64,000 nucleotides of DNA, taken from Sipunculus nudus (lineage: Eukaryota > Annelida > Sipuncula > Golfingiida > Sipunculidae). The DNA lies in the NCBI GenBank assembly GCA_026874595.1, contig CM049311.1, positions 46,131,676 to 46,195,675 on the forward strand. The letters are read 5' to 3'. Positions 12,328 through 24,600 of this stretch are shown here, in pieces (position 1 is the first letter of the stretch; every line of letters begins with the position of its first letter). The notes under the pieces were generated by a model. It was not told where the DNA came from. It saw only the letters and a list, made by a program, of their open reading frames with translations, and ran no database searches. The position numbers and the translations under genes were made by a program.

Positions 12328-12352
12328 ATGAACAAGTTGACAGGAACGTCAA
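12328..12352 (+). CDS. NR2E1: NR2E1 coding exon 1 (start codon exon)
   Basis: Encodes MNKLTGTS plus the first base of a Ser codon; donor is GTATGT at 12353, phase 1. The one leftover A joins GT from exon 2 to make AGT (Ser9). The nine residues before Arg-Ile-Leu equal the length of the vertebrate TLX N-terminus, which is the main reason for this assignment given a 6.7 kb intron. An alternative in-frame ATG at 12307 has C at -3, a weaker context. Only cDNA can fix the transcription start. Confidence 0.85.
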
Positions 12353-12663
12353 GTATGTATGATTTGTTACGATTCATGTGTTGGTTTCGGGAAATTGACT
12401 TAGGATGTGGGAGGGACTCTATATATAATGGTTAATGGTAAAGTATCATACAAAATGCACTGCGCACCTTTGTGGCTTATAGTGATCATAACTGACAGAC
12501 AAGTTACAATGGTCTATGTATACGCTTTGTGGACAATTTCATAAAAAGACTGCATTAATCGTTATTTTTTTTTTCGAACTGGCATATTATGAAAAAATTC
12601 TATTATCAAAATTTCCTATAATTTTTAAGTTTGATCAAGGAAACCCCATCACACATGCACACA

Positions 12664-12732
<69 letters not shown>

Positions 12733-12892
12733 AATTAAGGTGATTTTAGAAATAAAGCATTCGATGGCACTAAAACATATATATTCGTGAATTATATTTA
12801 ATTCCTGGCACATTGATATGATTTATTCCAAGAAACACAGTTATTCATATACCGTATTATATAAGCTGGAATGCACTGCAAACGTGCATCGG

Positions 12893-12954
<62 letters not shown>

Positions 12955-13153
12955 GAATGCATTTTTGGATTCTTTATTGGTCATATTTATGACTATATAT
13001 ATTCAACATATAACTTGTACAAGTCATGAGTTAAGAATACGCTGTAAATCAAAGAACATGTATTAATGAATTGCCTTGTAAAATTATTTTGTCACAGACT
13101 TGATTATAAGAGCGCAAAATTGACGTCTTTTTGTAACAATGTTTAGCTTAAAA

Positions 13154-13225
<72 letters not shown>

Positions 13226-16200
13226 TCTAGTATATATGTATATCCAAACATAAAGAAAAATAAAAACAGATAAGATATATAGAATTTAATGATCCAATGC
13301 ACATAACGATGTTATACATATATATCATAATACCATGCATGTGTTATTCATGTGTTATTGCTACATGCATTTGTTTTGTATATTATATATATTATATATT
13401 ATATATATACATAGGTACATGTTCATATCCAATGCATGTACACCCCGTGTTGTAATCAACTGTCTCCATGCAGTGTAGCGCCCACCAAGTCAAGTGTATA
13501 AATGTCATCACGTTCAAGTGTCTCTTGGTTCTAATTTCACTCTTTGCTTCCATATTGACGTTACTCCTTGATTTCTCACCCTGGCGAGTGTTTGTACGAA
13601 ACTAACGTCGGATAAAGTTCCAGCTCTAGCCATTAACAAACTATACGTCACACGTTTGAAGGGTCAAACGTTGCAGTGAGGCCGTGAATACCTACAGGAG
13701 TCAAACATAAACTTAGCACCTCGCAAAATACTCTATAAACCGCTTATTTGTACCGCGGGTATTTCTTACTTAGGTTTGCCTCAGACTGTTTGACCTGGCC
13801 CATTGAGTAAGTAGGTGTTACCTTTCCTATGACCGCTCGGCGGGTTTGGCCAGTCGTTGGGTATATATGTTTCTGGCTTCACTAAATATTTCCACGTAGA
13901 GACAAGCAGAGGCAGGAATCATCCAATCTGACTTTATCACTCAGTCACCGTGACGACCACGCTCAGTCAATACAAGGCTTGTTAATTTTCTCGTTGGAAT
14001 GTGTTACGGCTTTATCGTTTTACAAACGTATAACTACACTAACGCACCAGTATATTCTCAGGGGACACTGTATAATTTTTCCCACGCTTATCAACGGTAG
14101 GAATCCCAATTAAAGAACATAATTGGTTAAAAGTCCCAGATGATTTGATTTTACATGAATATTTTGGATTCAATATGACAGTGACTTGCTAATATATTAA
14201 CTGCATTATTACCAAGGCATTGGATAATTTATATAAATATTATAAATATATATTTATAACTGCTATAATAACTATATACACGCAGAACGAAAACCCTGCA
14301 TGCCGTTATATTCGTGATAACATTTACCCCTGGCACGTCCTATATAGAAGAGTCTTGTCCATACATATTATATGTGTTTCTCAGGTATTGTGTAATTTGT
14401 TATCGGGATATACCGGAAATATAACATCTTAAAAAAAAACAAGATTTAAGCCTATATACATGTACAACTGAAATTATACGTAAATCTGAAAGAGGTAAAT
14501 ATTTAAAATGAGATATATATGAACCATGCAGTGGATGAAGTTTGACCATTCGAAATAATATGTTAAAATGTCTTGCTTGATCCCCCCCCCAATACTTGCA
14601 TTTCTAAAAAAAATTAGGCTTATATATATAATGATATTGTCAATGCGTATCGCTTGCTAATATATTATATGCATGGATACAACAGACATGCAGGATGTGT
14701 CTGTCTGTATGTCAGACGTATATGTATAAAGGTGTTATTTAATTCATGCAAAATTAATAATGATATTTATCATAAAAATCACAAGAAAATAATGAATTTA
14801 TACAGACTTGTCCACACTGTACAAAGCCTGGTTTTATAAGTTGAAACCTTTCTGAGCGCTCTCAGACGCTCGTTTATAATTACTAAAGATGTATCAGTCA
14901 GAGCCTATATACGGGAAATCCCTGAGAATATCTTATAAAAAGTAACCAGTACATAAAAGAGGATTATCCTGCTAACTGGGTGACCGTTATGTATTGTTCA
15001 CTCGAGTGGCGTGGGAACCTCCTCTTTATACTCAGGTGGAACTACAGTTGTCAGTGAAGCAGATGATACAGAGGAACCAGGTACAGGCGAGTAACAATAT
15101 GCAGCCATCAATGTAATAAAGCCGGCCTGACGTTATGCCCTGACTGTTCACTTAATCGGCCGGTAATACTTCCCTTTGTGTTGTTTGTGGAAGTTCTCAG
15201 CGAATCTCCTTAATACCCGAGAACATCCACAAAGCAAACTGGTTATACCCTCAGCGCCTCGGAGCGGGAGTTCATCTAATTAACGAGCCCGCATTATTTA
15301 GTCTTAGTGTTTTTATTATGGCAGAATAATTGAAAGTGACTTCTCAGATCAATAAAGCACGGAGTCTGCTTTTCACCGTGTATAAAGGTCTGCTGTTTCA
15401 GACACGTCTTTACATCGTTATCGCTTTAAGCGGGCAGTCAGTCAGTAAGGCTGGTAGCGTGTGTCTATACCTGCTGACAAGCTGAGTTTTTTCCCGGGTC
15501 CCACTGTTATGACAAATGCCCAGTTATGGAGCAGGTTGTGGCGTTAATACCGCGGGCGGGGGAGCAGGCGGCCACGGTCTAACTACTCTATCAACGTCTC
15601 CGCACGATCATGGAGCTTCATTCAATCCTTCTCCCCGGATATCCACCAACAAACAGTTCCCCAGAGTCTGTCCCTTTTTCTTACCTTTTGACCACAAATT
15701 ATACAGTAACATATTTATTCACTGCCGTTTAGCTTTGTTCAAGATTTCTTTTAAAAAAATTTCAAACTATATTAGGGAAAACAGATTGTAACCGAAACTC
15801 GATTAGCTCCTCTGTTTAAAACGATAACAATTTTTATTTTCACATGCAAAAGTCGTTAATGCAATATTCCGTTCCTTCTGTTTAATTGTAACATTATTAG
15901 ACATAATGAAGTTCTAATATTTTAAACACCAACTTCTTGATTTCACTTTAAAATGGCTCTTGTGGTTAAGTGTGAGATGTATCTTGTATAACTGTTCTAT
16001 ATGTGTTTTCTAATTGTTTAATGCTCATCAGAGTCATGCGTGTATAAGCTGGTGTGAAGCTCTCTAAATTATAAATACTCAAGGATTCAAACTGAACAAA
16101 ATACAAACTGAAAGATTATACAGCTGTATGGTTTTAAATATAGATGCCCTTTCATGGTAACGAATATGTTTCACGTTGAATGAATGGTTCTTGTTAACCG

Positions 16201-18561
16201 AAACAAAAACCGACAGTTTCTTGTAGAAATGCAATCCAAGAACCCTTATAGACATTTTGAGATTTTGTTTCTTGCTGAGACAATATATCGGGTTGTGACA
16301 TTATTTGATATAATTATTGAGAGCTATGTATTACCCGAGGACTTTATTCCATGAAATGATTACATATTTTATATTTTAACATTTATAAATAAATATATGA
16401 AACATAAACATGTTTCTAGTGAAAAAAAACTTGAATACAATTTTATATAAATCTGATTATAAACTGACGGCCTGTGAGATAAAGACAACCGAGACGTCAT
16501 CCTGGCAGCTTTTGTTGTTGACCAGAGCTGGGTATCCCCTTGCACGTGACTTGTTACAGCTTTGTGACCGCAGCGACTGTCCAGTCATGACCAGACTATA
16601 GACACCAGCGGTCATGGGAACCTGACGCAAAGCTGCACAGGTGAACGGGAGATTAACCAAACAATTAAGTGATCATGTCAGTTCTCAGCAGCCTCGGTCT
16701 GGGGAATTATACGTGGAAATTTGGACTGTTTTCTGCACCTGTTACCCGTGGATCACGTTTGTCAGATCCTCGGTCTGATGGCGATATGTTGCTATTTGGT
16801 GTCCCTTATTTCGTATTTGATAAGAGACTGTATATAAATTTACTTAAAAAGTATTTTGTTTGTTACAATAATACGCATATCAGAAACCTCATTCTGATAT
16901 ATAATGCAATTTGAACTGGCAAAGTTAGCTTGTCGTTATATAACTATAGAAATTCTGAAGAGATGTGCATGAGTTTTAAAACATATCTAGCCATTTGACA
17001 CTCAATTTATATATAGGGTGTCTTTCTCTGGTCTTAACAGAGTCTTTATATTTTGATCAGTACAACTGTATAATTAAACCAATAAATAAGAAATAAACCT
17101 CACTTAATTTTATAAATGTTATAAAGTTTTTATTATAAATAAATGGCATGAAACTCTTAAAAGATCTTTATATACATTAAATGAATAAAACAATTGTAAG
17201 ACTATTGCAGCATGCATAAATGAAAAGCCGCACATCTAATATTATAAGGGGAAAATGTATCTTTTTACATACATGCAGACGAGCTTTTCCTCTAAACAAG
17301 GTTATATATGGTTACATTGATTGCCGCATATATATATATATAGTTCTTTGATAAAACAAAATGCTTCATATTTTCTACGGTACCCAATACAGAGCAAAAA
17401 CATGGTGCTTCCCTGCACGGACTTCCTTTTTATTTTATGTTGGCGGACACATCGAGTCCTTTCATTAAACTCTGAAATCATTCGCAGACAGCCTACGTTG
17501 TGCGTATTAGCTGTCAGGACATGGGGGTCTGACTTAGTTTTGTAGCTGCATGCACAGTATATACGTTTGGATGACCGAGCCGTGCACATTGACGGCTTAG
17601 TGTGACGTATGGAAAACTTTGCATTGTTAGCCTGCGTGCGACCCGGTCATGCCACACAACTCAATTCATGTGCAGGAATTTCCAACAGTGCAACAATAAT
17701 ACACTGACTTACTGCTACCAGAAACCACATATAAAGCTAAGCTAGCCCAGCTTTGTTGTGGTTACGTCACGTCTTTATATGCACGTTATGACGCTGCTGT
17801 AATTAGATTTTATGCGCGCGCAATTAGCTGCGAGTTCCCACACTAGCTGACAAAAGACTCGCCATTAGTGGTATATATAGACCACGGGCAAGGAGGGACA
17901 TCTTATACTGGTGTCCGTAGTTCGGCAATATTTCAGACGGTAATCATCTCTGTGTGATTGCAAGAGGCAGCGATATCACTCAAGTTACGAACTACGTGAG
18001 GTTCCTCTTGGCTTTGATCAGCAAATTGCACCGAGTCAATTGAATCCTGAAGACTCTTGCTCTCAGGTCCTAAAAGCCGACGCTGAAGACTGCATACCGC
18101 GAAGTGAATTAAAAATAAATTAAACCATCTTGCATGCATGGCCCGAACGAAACTACTCAACTTGTGAGTGGACACGTAAGCACGTAGCGGGCAGGTGGAC
18201 AGTGGCTGCTTCAAAGATGACCACAGCGTCCGTATAATCCTACAAATGACATAAGTTACCCCACTCTCAGTAACCGTGCCCCGGGGGCTCGTATGTGACG
18301 TCCGGGGATTCCATAATCACCGTGGATGTTCTCATCACGCGAGGACACTTGATCTCTCAGGAGATTTAACAGTCATAGATCAAACATCAAATTACATACA
18401 TGTACATGTACCATTACTTTACATGAATACATGAAAAAAATTAACAGCAGTTGGAAAATACAAGTATAACCACACCTATATAGAGTCTCATATACATACC
18501 AAACCGGGGGGTTCATGTTAAGGGAGAGTGAATATTGAAAAAAAGTAAATATCACATATGA

Positions 18562-18627
<66 letters not shown>

Positions 18628-21600
18628 TATATATAATAAGTTAAATATATCAAATCGAACCAACTTTTGTAAATAAAATCATCTGTCATTTTCCAAGTGT
18701 CCCTTTTATATGTACAAAGTTCGTCACATGTTTGTGGAACAGAAATTACTTTATATGCTGTGCTTCATAAATATAATACATGTAATATATATGAATAAGT
18801 GCTAGCTGTCAGAGGCGAGTGTGTGTAAAATGATGTGTTGAGGACAGAGATCACTGAGTAACGTGTTTACAGTAGGAACCACTTAACGACAGCCGTTCTG
18901 CAAGTCCTTCAACGACACCGACCATTATCATTAGTAAACGACGACTCCTTTCAATAATCTTTTAGCTTTTAGCAACCAAAGCCGACATTTACTGATACAA
19001 GGCTTTGTCAGTGAAGTCGTCTACGGCGTGTATATAACTGCACAAACAGCTGACAAAAGTGTTGTTTTTGTTGCAGGTCGGATACTGGTGGACATACCGT
19101 GTAAAGTTTGTCAAGACCATTCGTCTGGAAAACATTATGGCATTTATGCCTGCGACGGGTAAGACTTATTAATCTAATAGAATGAGCATATATTAACAAA
19201 AGCCACACAAATAAACAGTTCTCTGACGCCAGGATTTAAAAGAACATGCCGACTGTGTGGCTGTTCTGCTCCGAAACAAATACCTACTGCTTACTATATA
19301 ACGCTATTTTAACTTGTTAAATATTATTCGGCCATCCATCTAAAGCATTCTTGATATATTTGACGTTAACATCTATCAAATATCTTATGTTCTATTGCAC
19401 CAACCAATATATACACGAGTGAAAGCACAGAAATGTATTCAGCTATAGACAGAAAAAAAATGAACATTATCATTTTATAGCACACCGACACATGCAGGCA
19501 TGTATACAGTTGTTATTTCACATATATATATATACCTGTTTCATTGACTCGTGGTTCACATTAAGTTCATGGCTCATTAGCTCTGTTTTAATTTGCTAAT
19601 TTCTATCTTTGACAACAGGGTAATTATTTGCTAGTATAAAACATATGTAATTAACAGCTTATTTTAACGATTGTGGTTCATGCATTTACAGGTGACGTAT
19701 ATTATCATAGGTATAACAAGATCTGATATTTTTATTTTACAGATGTGCCGGGTTCTTCAAGGTGAGCTTTATTTTTTATTCTACATTGACGTGCGTGCCA
19801 TGTTAAATTGAATATGTAACGAAGGTAAAATTAGCTGTAACTTTAACTAATATTGCTGAAATTTCAAAGAAAGAAATTTTTTTATGTGCAATATAATATA
19901 TAGACATTTCATTAGAGAATCAACTATTTTGAAAGTATGATATATGATTTTGTATACAGCTCAATGACGGAATTTTATTACAAAATGGAACTGAAAAATT
20001 GGAAAACAAAAAAACTTTATAAACGTTAAGTAACTGATATTTATTATAGATTTTCTTTCTTCATAGCGTTCAATACGAAGGAATCGTCAGTACATCTGTA
20101 AATCGAGAGGTGAGGGGACGTGTCCCGTAGATAAAACCCACCGGAATCAGTGCAGGGCATGCAGACTCAAGAAATGTCTAGAAGCTGGCATGAACAAAGA
20201 CGGTGAGTATACATCATGTCAGCCGCTCTATATCTATATACTCTCCTATACTCTCCGCCATGACGACCGTCAATGGTATATTGCATACATGGTCAGTTTC
20301 GTCTGCATGGGTTTAACTTGTATATAGATGACAATGTAATATGCTCCCGCTTATACACCAATATACTGATTGGTTAAAGTAGTAAAGATAACCCACGATT
20401 GATAGTTCTGGTGACGTCATGATAATTTTCATCATAATCGACAATTCACCACAAATATATGGCTGTATTCATTCTTTTATACACAAGATTTCATATTAAC
20501 ACATCAAAAGCTTCAGTGGCAACATATCAGCTCTCCACGGTTTTACATTTCTTCCGGTTTGCTATTACATTTAAAGCCTTAATTCTGTTTCGTTTTGAAT
20601 GCTACCCATACATACGTTAATATTATAACCATCCATGCAGGACACAATATATAGTGCACTTGAGTTCTAAAGAGTTTCTATCATGGGCTGCTTAAGTCGC
20701 GCCGGATATCCGGAAAATATATCTGAGAAATAATTGAATTACACGGCAAACTGTACATTGAGATCTTATAATTGAGTATTCTGAAATAATATATAATTCT
20801 CATTCATTTACACCATTATGAGAATAAAAAAAAATAAACATTTCATCATGCAGGAAATATATATACATATATATATATGCTTTAATAACCAAACTGAGCT
20901 GCCACCCTTTACCCAAAAGAAGTCTATATAAACTTATCATGGGCCTTATCCGACAGGAGTTTCTTAACTTCTGTTTTACCAAGAAAATATACTGAGTCGA
21001 TGGGATAAAATGTCACGTGCACCGGAGAGCGAGATCTTATATATGAACCGACGTAGAACGGACAAGATTACCACCGGAAGACATATATATTAAAAGAAGA
21101 CTAAATGTTACAGGACACTGCGCACCTGTAAAAGCACGCCAGCGGCCTGTGTACCTTGATCACACACGGTGCTTATGAGAATAAGGACAGGACACAGAAC
21201 TTCCGCGGACAGAGAATGTGCGAGGTGGACAGTCGGACACTGGGAGGAGGGCACTTAGAGAAGTCGTCAGAGATCAGCCCGGTACTTCCTTAAACCATCA
21301 ATAGATATTAGAACTACATGGAGGGGTACACGAGTTTAAATCCCAGCTTTTCATGTTCATCAAGTCAGGTCCACGCCCAGGTACACAGGACTTGAGTAGT
21401 CCGTGAATGGTCGCTTAGGGCGGACAAATTTTCTGCATGCTTACATCTCGGATCATTTGTAGATGTTTAATTCTGTGCAAACACGCGTCTCCCAAGCGGA
21501 AAATTGCTTTTTGACACTGGCAGTGCGGGATTTTCCGGGCACGTCCTGAGAATTCGGGATTTATAGGTCAGGTTAAGTCACCGCCCGATGACCCCCCCCC

Positions 21601-24600
21601 CCCCCCCCCCCCACCACCGCCTCCCGGCTAGTCACATCTTCAGCTGATCATGTCTGTCGTCACATGTAATATTTTCGTGTTTAACTTTCAAAATATCTTA
21701 AATTTTCAAATACCATAGAACTGGAAACATGTTTAGTCAAACATTTAACATTCCATTATCAAATGGCAAATTTTATACAATAAGGGTTCCTTTTTCATAT
21801 GAAAGCAAATAACTTAAAAAATTTTTTTTTCATGTCCACTGTTCGAATATTTATGACAAATTTTGGTCTGATAATAATATGCCAAAGACTACACATCATG
21901 GCATCATATTTCAATTCAGATCATACAGTTTAATTGGCAACGGTTTAAATCCTGTTGGCGAAATCACTTTTTACTCATTATTTCTTGAATCACGGCTGAT
22001 TGGTTTAAGACTGCTTTTGACCGCGTGTTGATCTGGAGCGGTCGCGCTTGGCTGCGTCTGATATTGGAGAGGTGGAACTTGCGTGGAAGAGTGAATCGAT
22101 TTCCCACATGACTGTCGGGAAGCTACATCATGCGGCGAACTCTATGACAACAAAGGGGTTAATCTGGTGTTCACAACCTTTAGTTCACACGGGCACGGTT
22201 TTATGAAAAATAAACCTTGTTCTCCCGGCAACCGGGACCAATGAAAAACTGGCTGCTTGTTTCGGTATCTGATCATCTGATGGGAGACATTTGGCCTGAC
22301 GCAAACGGCAATTTGGTGTTTTAACAAAAGCGGCTTGAGCTGTTCAAAGAATGGAGGTCAAGTATATTTTAGCGCAGAAGGTGAATCACACAGAATGCAT
22401 TGGAACATGTGGCGGTGGTCGGATTCAAGTAGAGCGCAGGTATTATGTACGGCGTGTTGAAAATAACCGATTAGAAATCGTCTACCCCTCGTGTATCACG
22501 GTGCCGCAAAGAAAATAATTACAAAGCCAACGACTAAGTGCTACGCCACAAATTATTTGTATGTTAAACGCCCGACTGTACCAAAAGGGGCAGATTCTTG
22601 GGAGCTTTCTTGGTGCTCTTGTATAGGCTGTGTTTGCTGCGACATTGAAACTTGCCTTATCAAACACCTACCGTCGTGATCAGGCAGTGAAAGTTGCGCT
22701 CCGTGGGGCCCTTGTTTGCTGCCTCTGGCCTTGGTAAACTGTCTCTGGGGGCCGTGACACACGTCCTGACGATGATACGATTGTACATAGACCCCCGACA
22801 CTTTACTCAGGCCCCGGAAACACACAAAGTTCTTGAGAGGTGTGAATGTTACACGCAGCTGTGTCAATATGGCCCCATGATGGTACGACTTGGACAGGAC
22901 TGTCTGGTCATCAGTTAATGCTGTCCACCAACCTCCATGATTGATCTACCATTCTGTCAGATTTCTCAAAGTCAATGTCCCGTAATATTAGTCTGTGTTA
23001 AAAGAACTATAAAAATCTTCCAAAAATCTGCAAATGCGTGCACCAAGAAATTGTTCACTGAATGGCAATACTGTAATTGATGATTTACAAGTGTAACAGA
23101 ATGATGGTCTGGCCACTTGTGAAGTGATAAAATTAATCTCCGCGGCAGTATATATGTTTCAAGATATATCAAAATATTATCACAAAGTTACAATATTATA
23201 TCAGTCATCTGTTCAAGGAAATATTACAGCGCTTAAAAAACGGTCGAATTTTACCATTCACCCAATTTTTCATTGTCTAAAATTATGATTTCAGCACAAT
23301 ATATATATATTGATATTTTATAAACAGCCTTCAGACATCTTTCGCATTTCCACAAAACCTTTGATTTAGTTCCGGGTGGAAATGATTTATATTTGATTTA
23401 TATTTTTTAGCTGTATTTATATTTATTATTTCATGTTGTTTAGATTTGGGAGTAATTTTCCTTTACAAATACAATATTTTATATTTTATTATCTTAATTT
23501 TTTTTCTGACAGACGGAGGGGTGGATTAAGATTTTCCTGTCATTAAATCAATATATATTTTATTTCTAATTTTAGGTATTTGAGTATTTATCTTTTACCA
23601 ATACAAATTGTATCATTTATTTTGTTTACTTTTGTTCAGGAAAGCCTTTTATTTCATTATCACAAATTATATTATTTAAATAACATATAGCGTTTAGAAA
23701 TGCCTGTCTTATTAAATAAAAGTGTTTTTATTATTTTTATTTGGGTGTGGTTTATAGTTTCTGTTTTAGTAATAAATTGTATCAATTATTTCATTTACTG
23801 TGATTTCAAAAATTAATTTCATTTTTTAATACAAATTTTGTTAATCATTATGCATATTAAGCGTTTAGAAATGCTTTTCATTTTGTTAATACAATTATGT
23901 TTTATCCATCGGGGTCTTGAAATGGATTTCGGGTTATTATTACAAATTTCAGTTAATCATTCATTTGCACTGAACCATTTTAAAAGCCCTGGAGGACAAA
24001 AAGAATCGTCAGTTTAAGACTTGACACGTAGATCTGACACTCAGAGTTTATGTCAGCAGTAAAAGAATATAGGAGGGGGCAGTATTGGACCGATTACTAC
24101 TTGACATCTGAAGAAAGTACTTGGAGTGCTGTGATCTTGTCAATGCCATCTATAAGTTGACCCGGGGCAGGCTGAGGGCTTGTTGTTTCTCATCACTATT
24201 GACGGGCATTGTTGTTTGGGAGCGTCCACTGAGCAAGTATGGATCTGCTGTGGAATTTGGCTGCGAACTGTCGCAACATTGGCACTATATAGTTTACCCG
24301 GCCGAGAGCAAGCCCTACATGTGACAGCGTATATTGTCTCAGTTTGCTGACCAAACCCAACTTTTACCGAAAAGTGGGCCCCCAGGACATACTTGAAGGG
24401 AGCCGGGTCCACGATCCCCTCGTCACAATGGCTTCTGGGGTAGGGCTTAGTGAAAGTCACTTTGACAGGAATGTCCAATGGTACACAGAAGAATGCCAAT
24501 ACTTTTCTGCCTGAGATTAACCAAATACATCCCGCCTTCAGGCATCTATACTGATTTGACATTTGGTATATGAGTTTACAACAAAAATATCTAGTTTAGC

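Larger units (their letters stand above)
12353..19076 (+). other. NR2E1 intron 1
   Basis: 6.7 kb intron. It holds three long (TA)n or (CA)n arrays in the first kilobase, then noncoding sequence with GC-richer islands near 13.44-14.05, 15.0-15.66, 16.46-16.82 and 17.55-18.35 kb. The island at 15.0-15.66 kb contains a 15-bp inverted repeat. No conserved protein was recognised in it. Confidence 0.8.

Noticed and set aside
24140-24562. 140-codon minus-strand ORF as a gene
   Set aside because: No domain, no splice or promoter context, inside intron 4; kept only as a finding.
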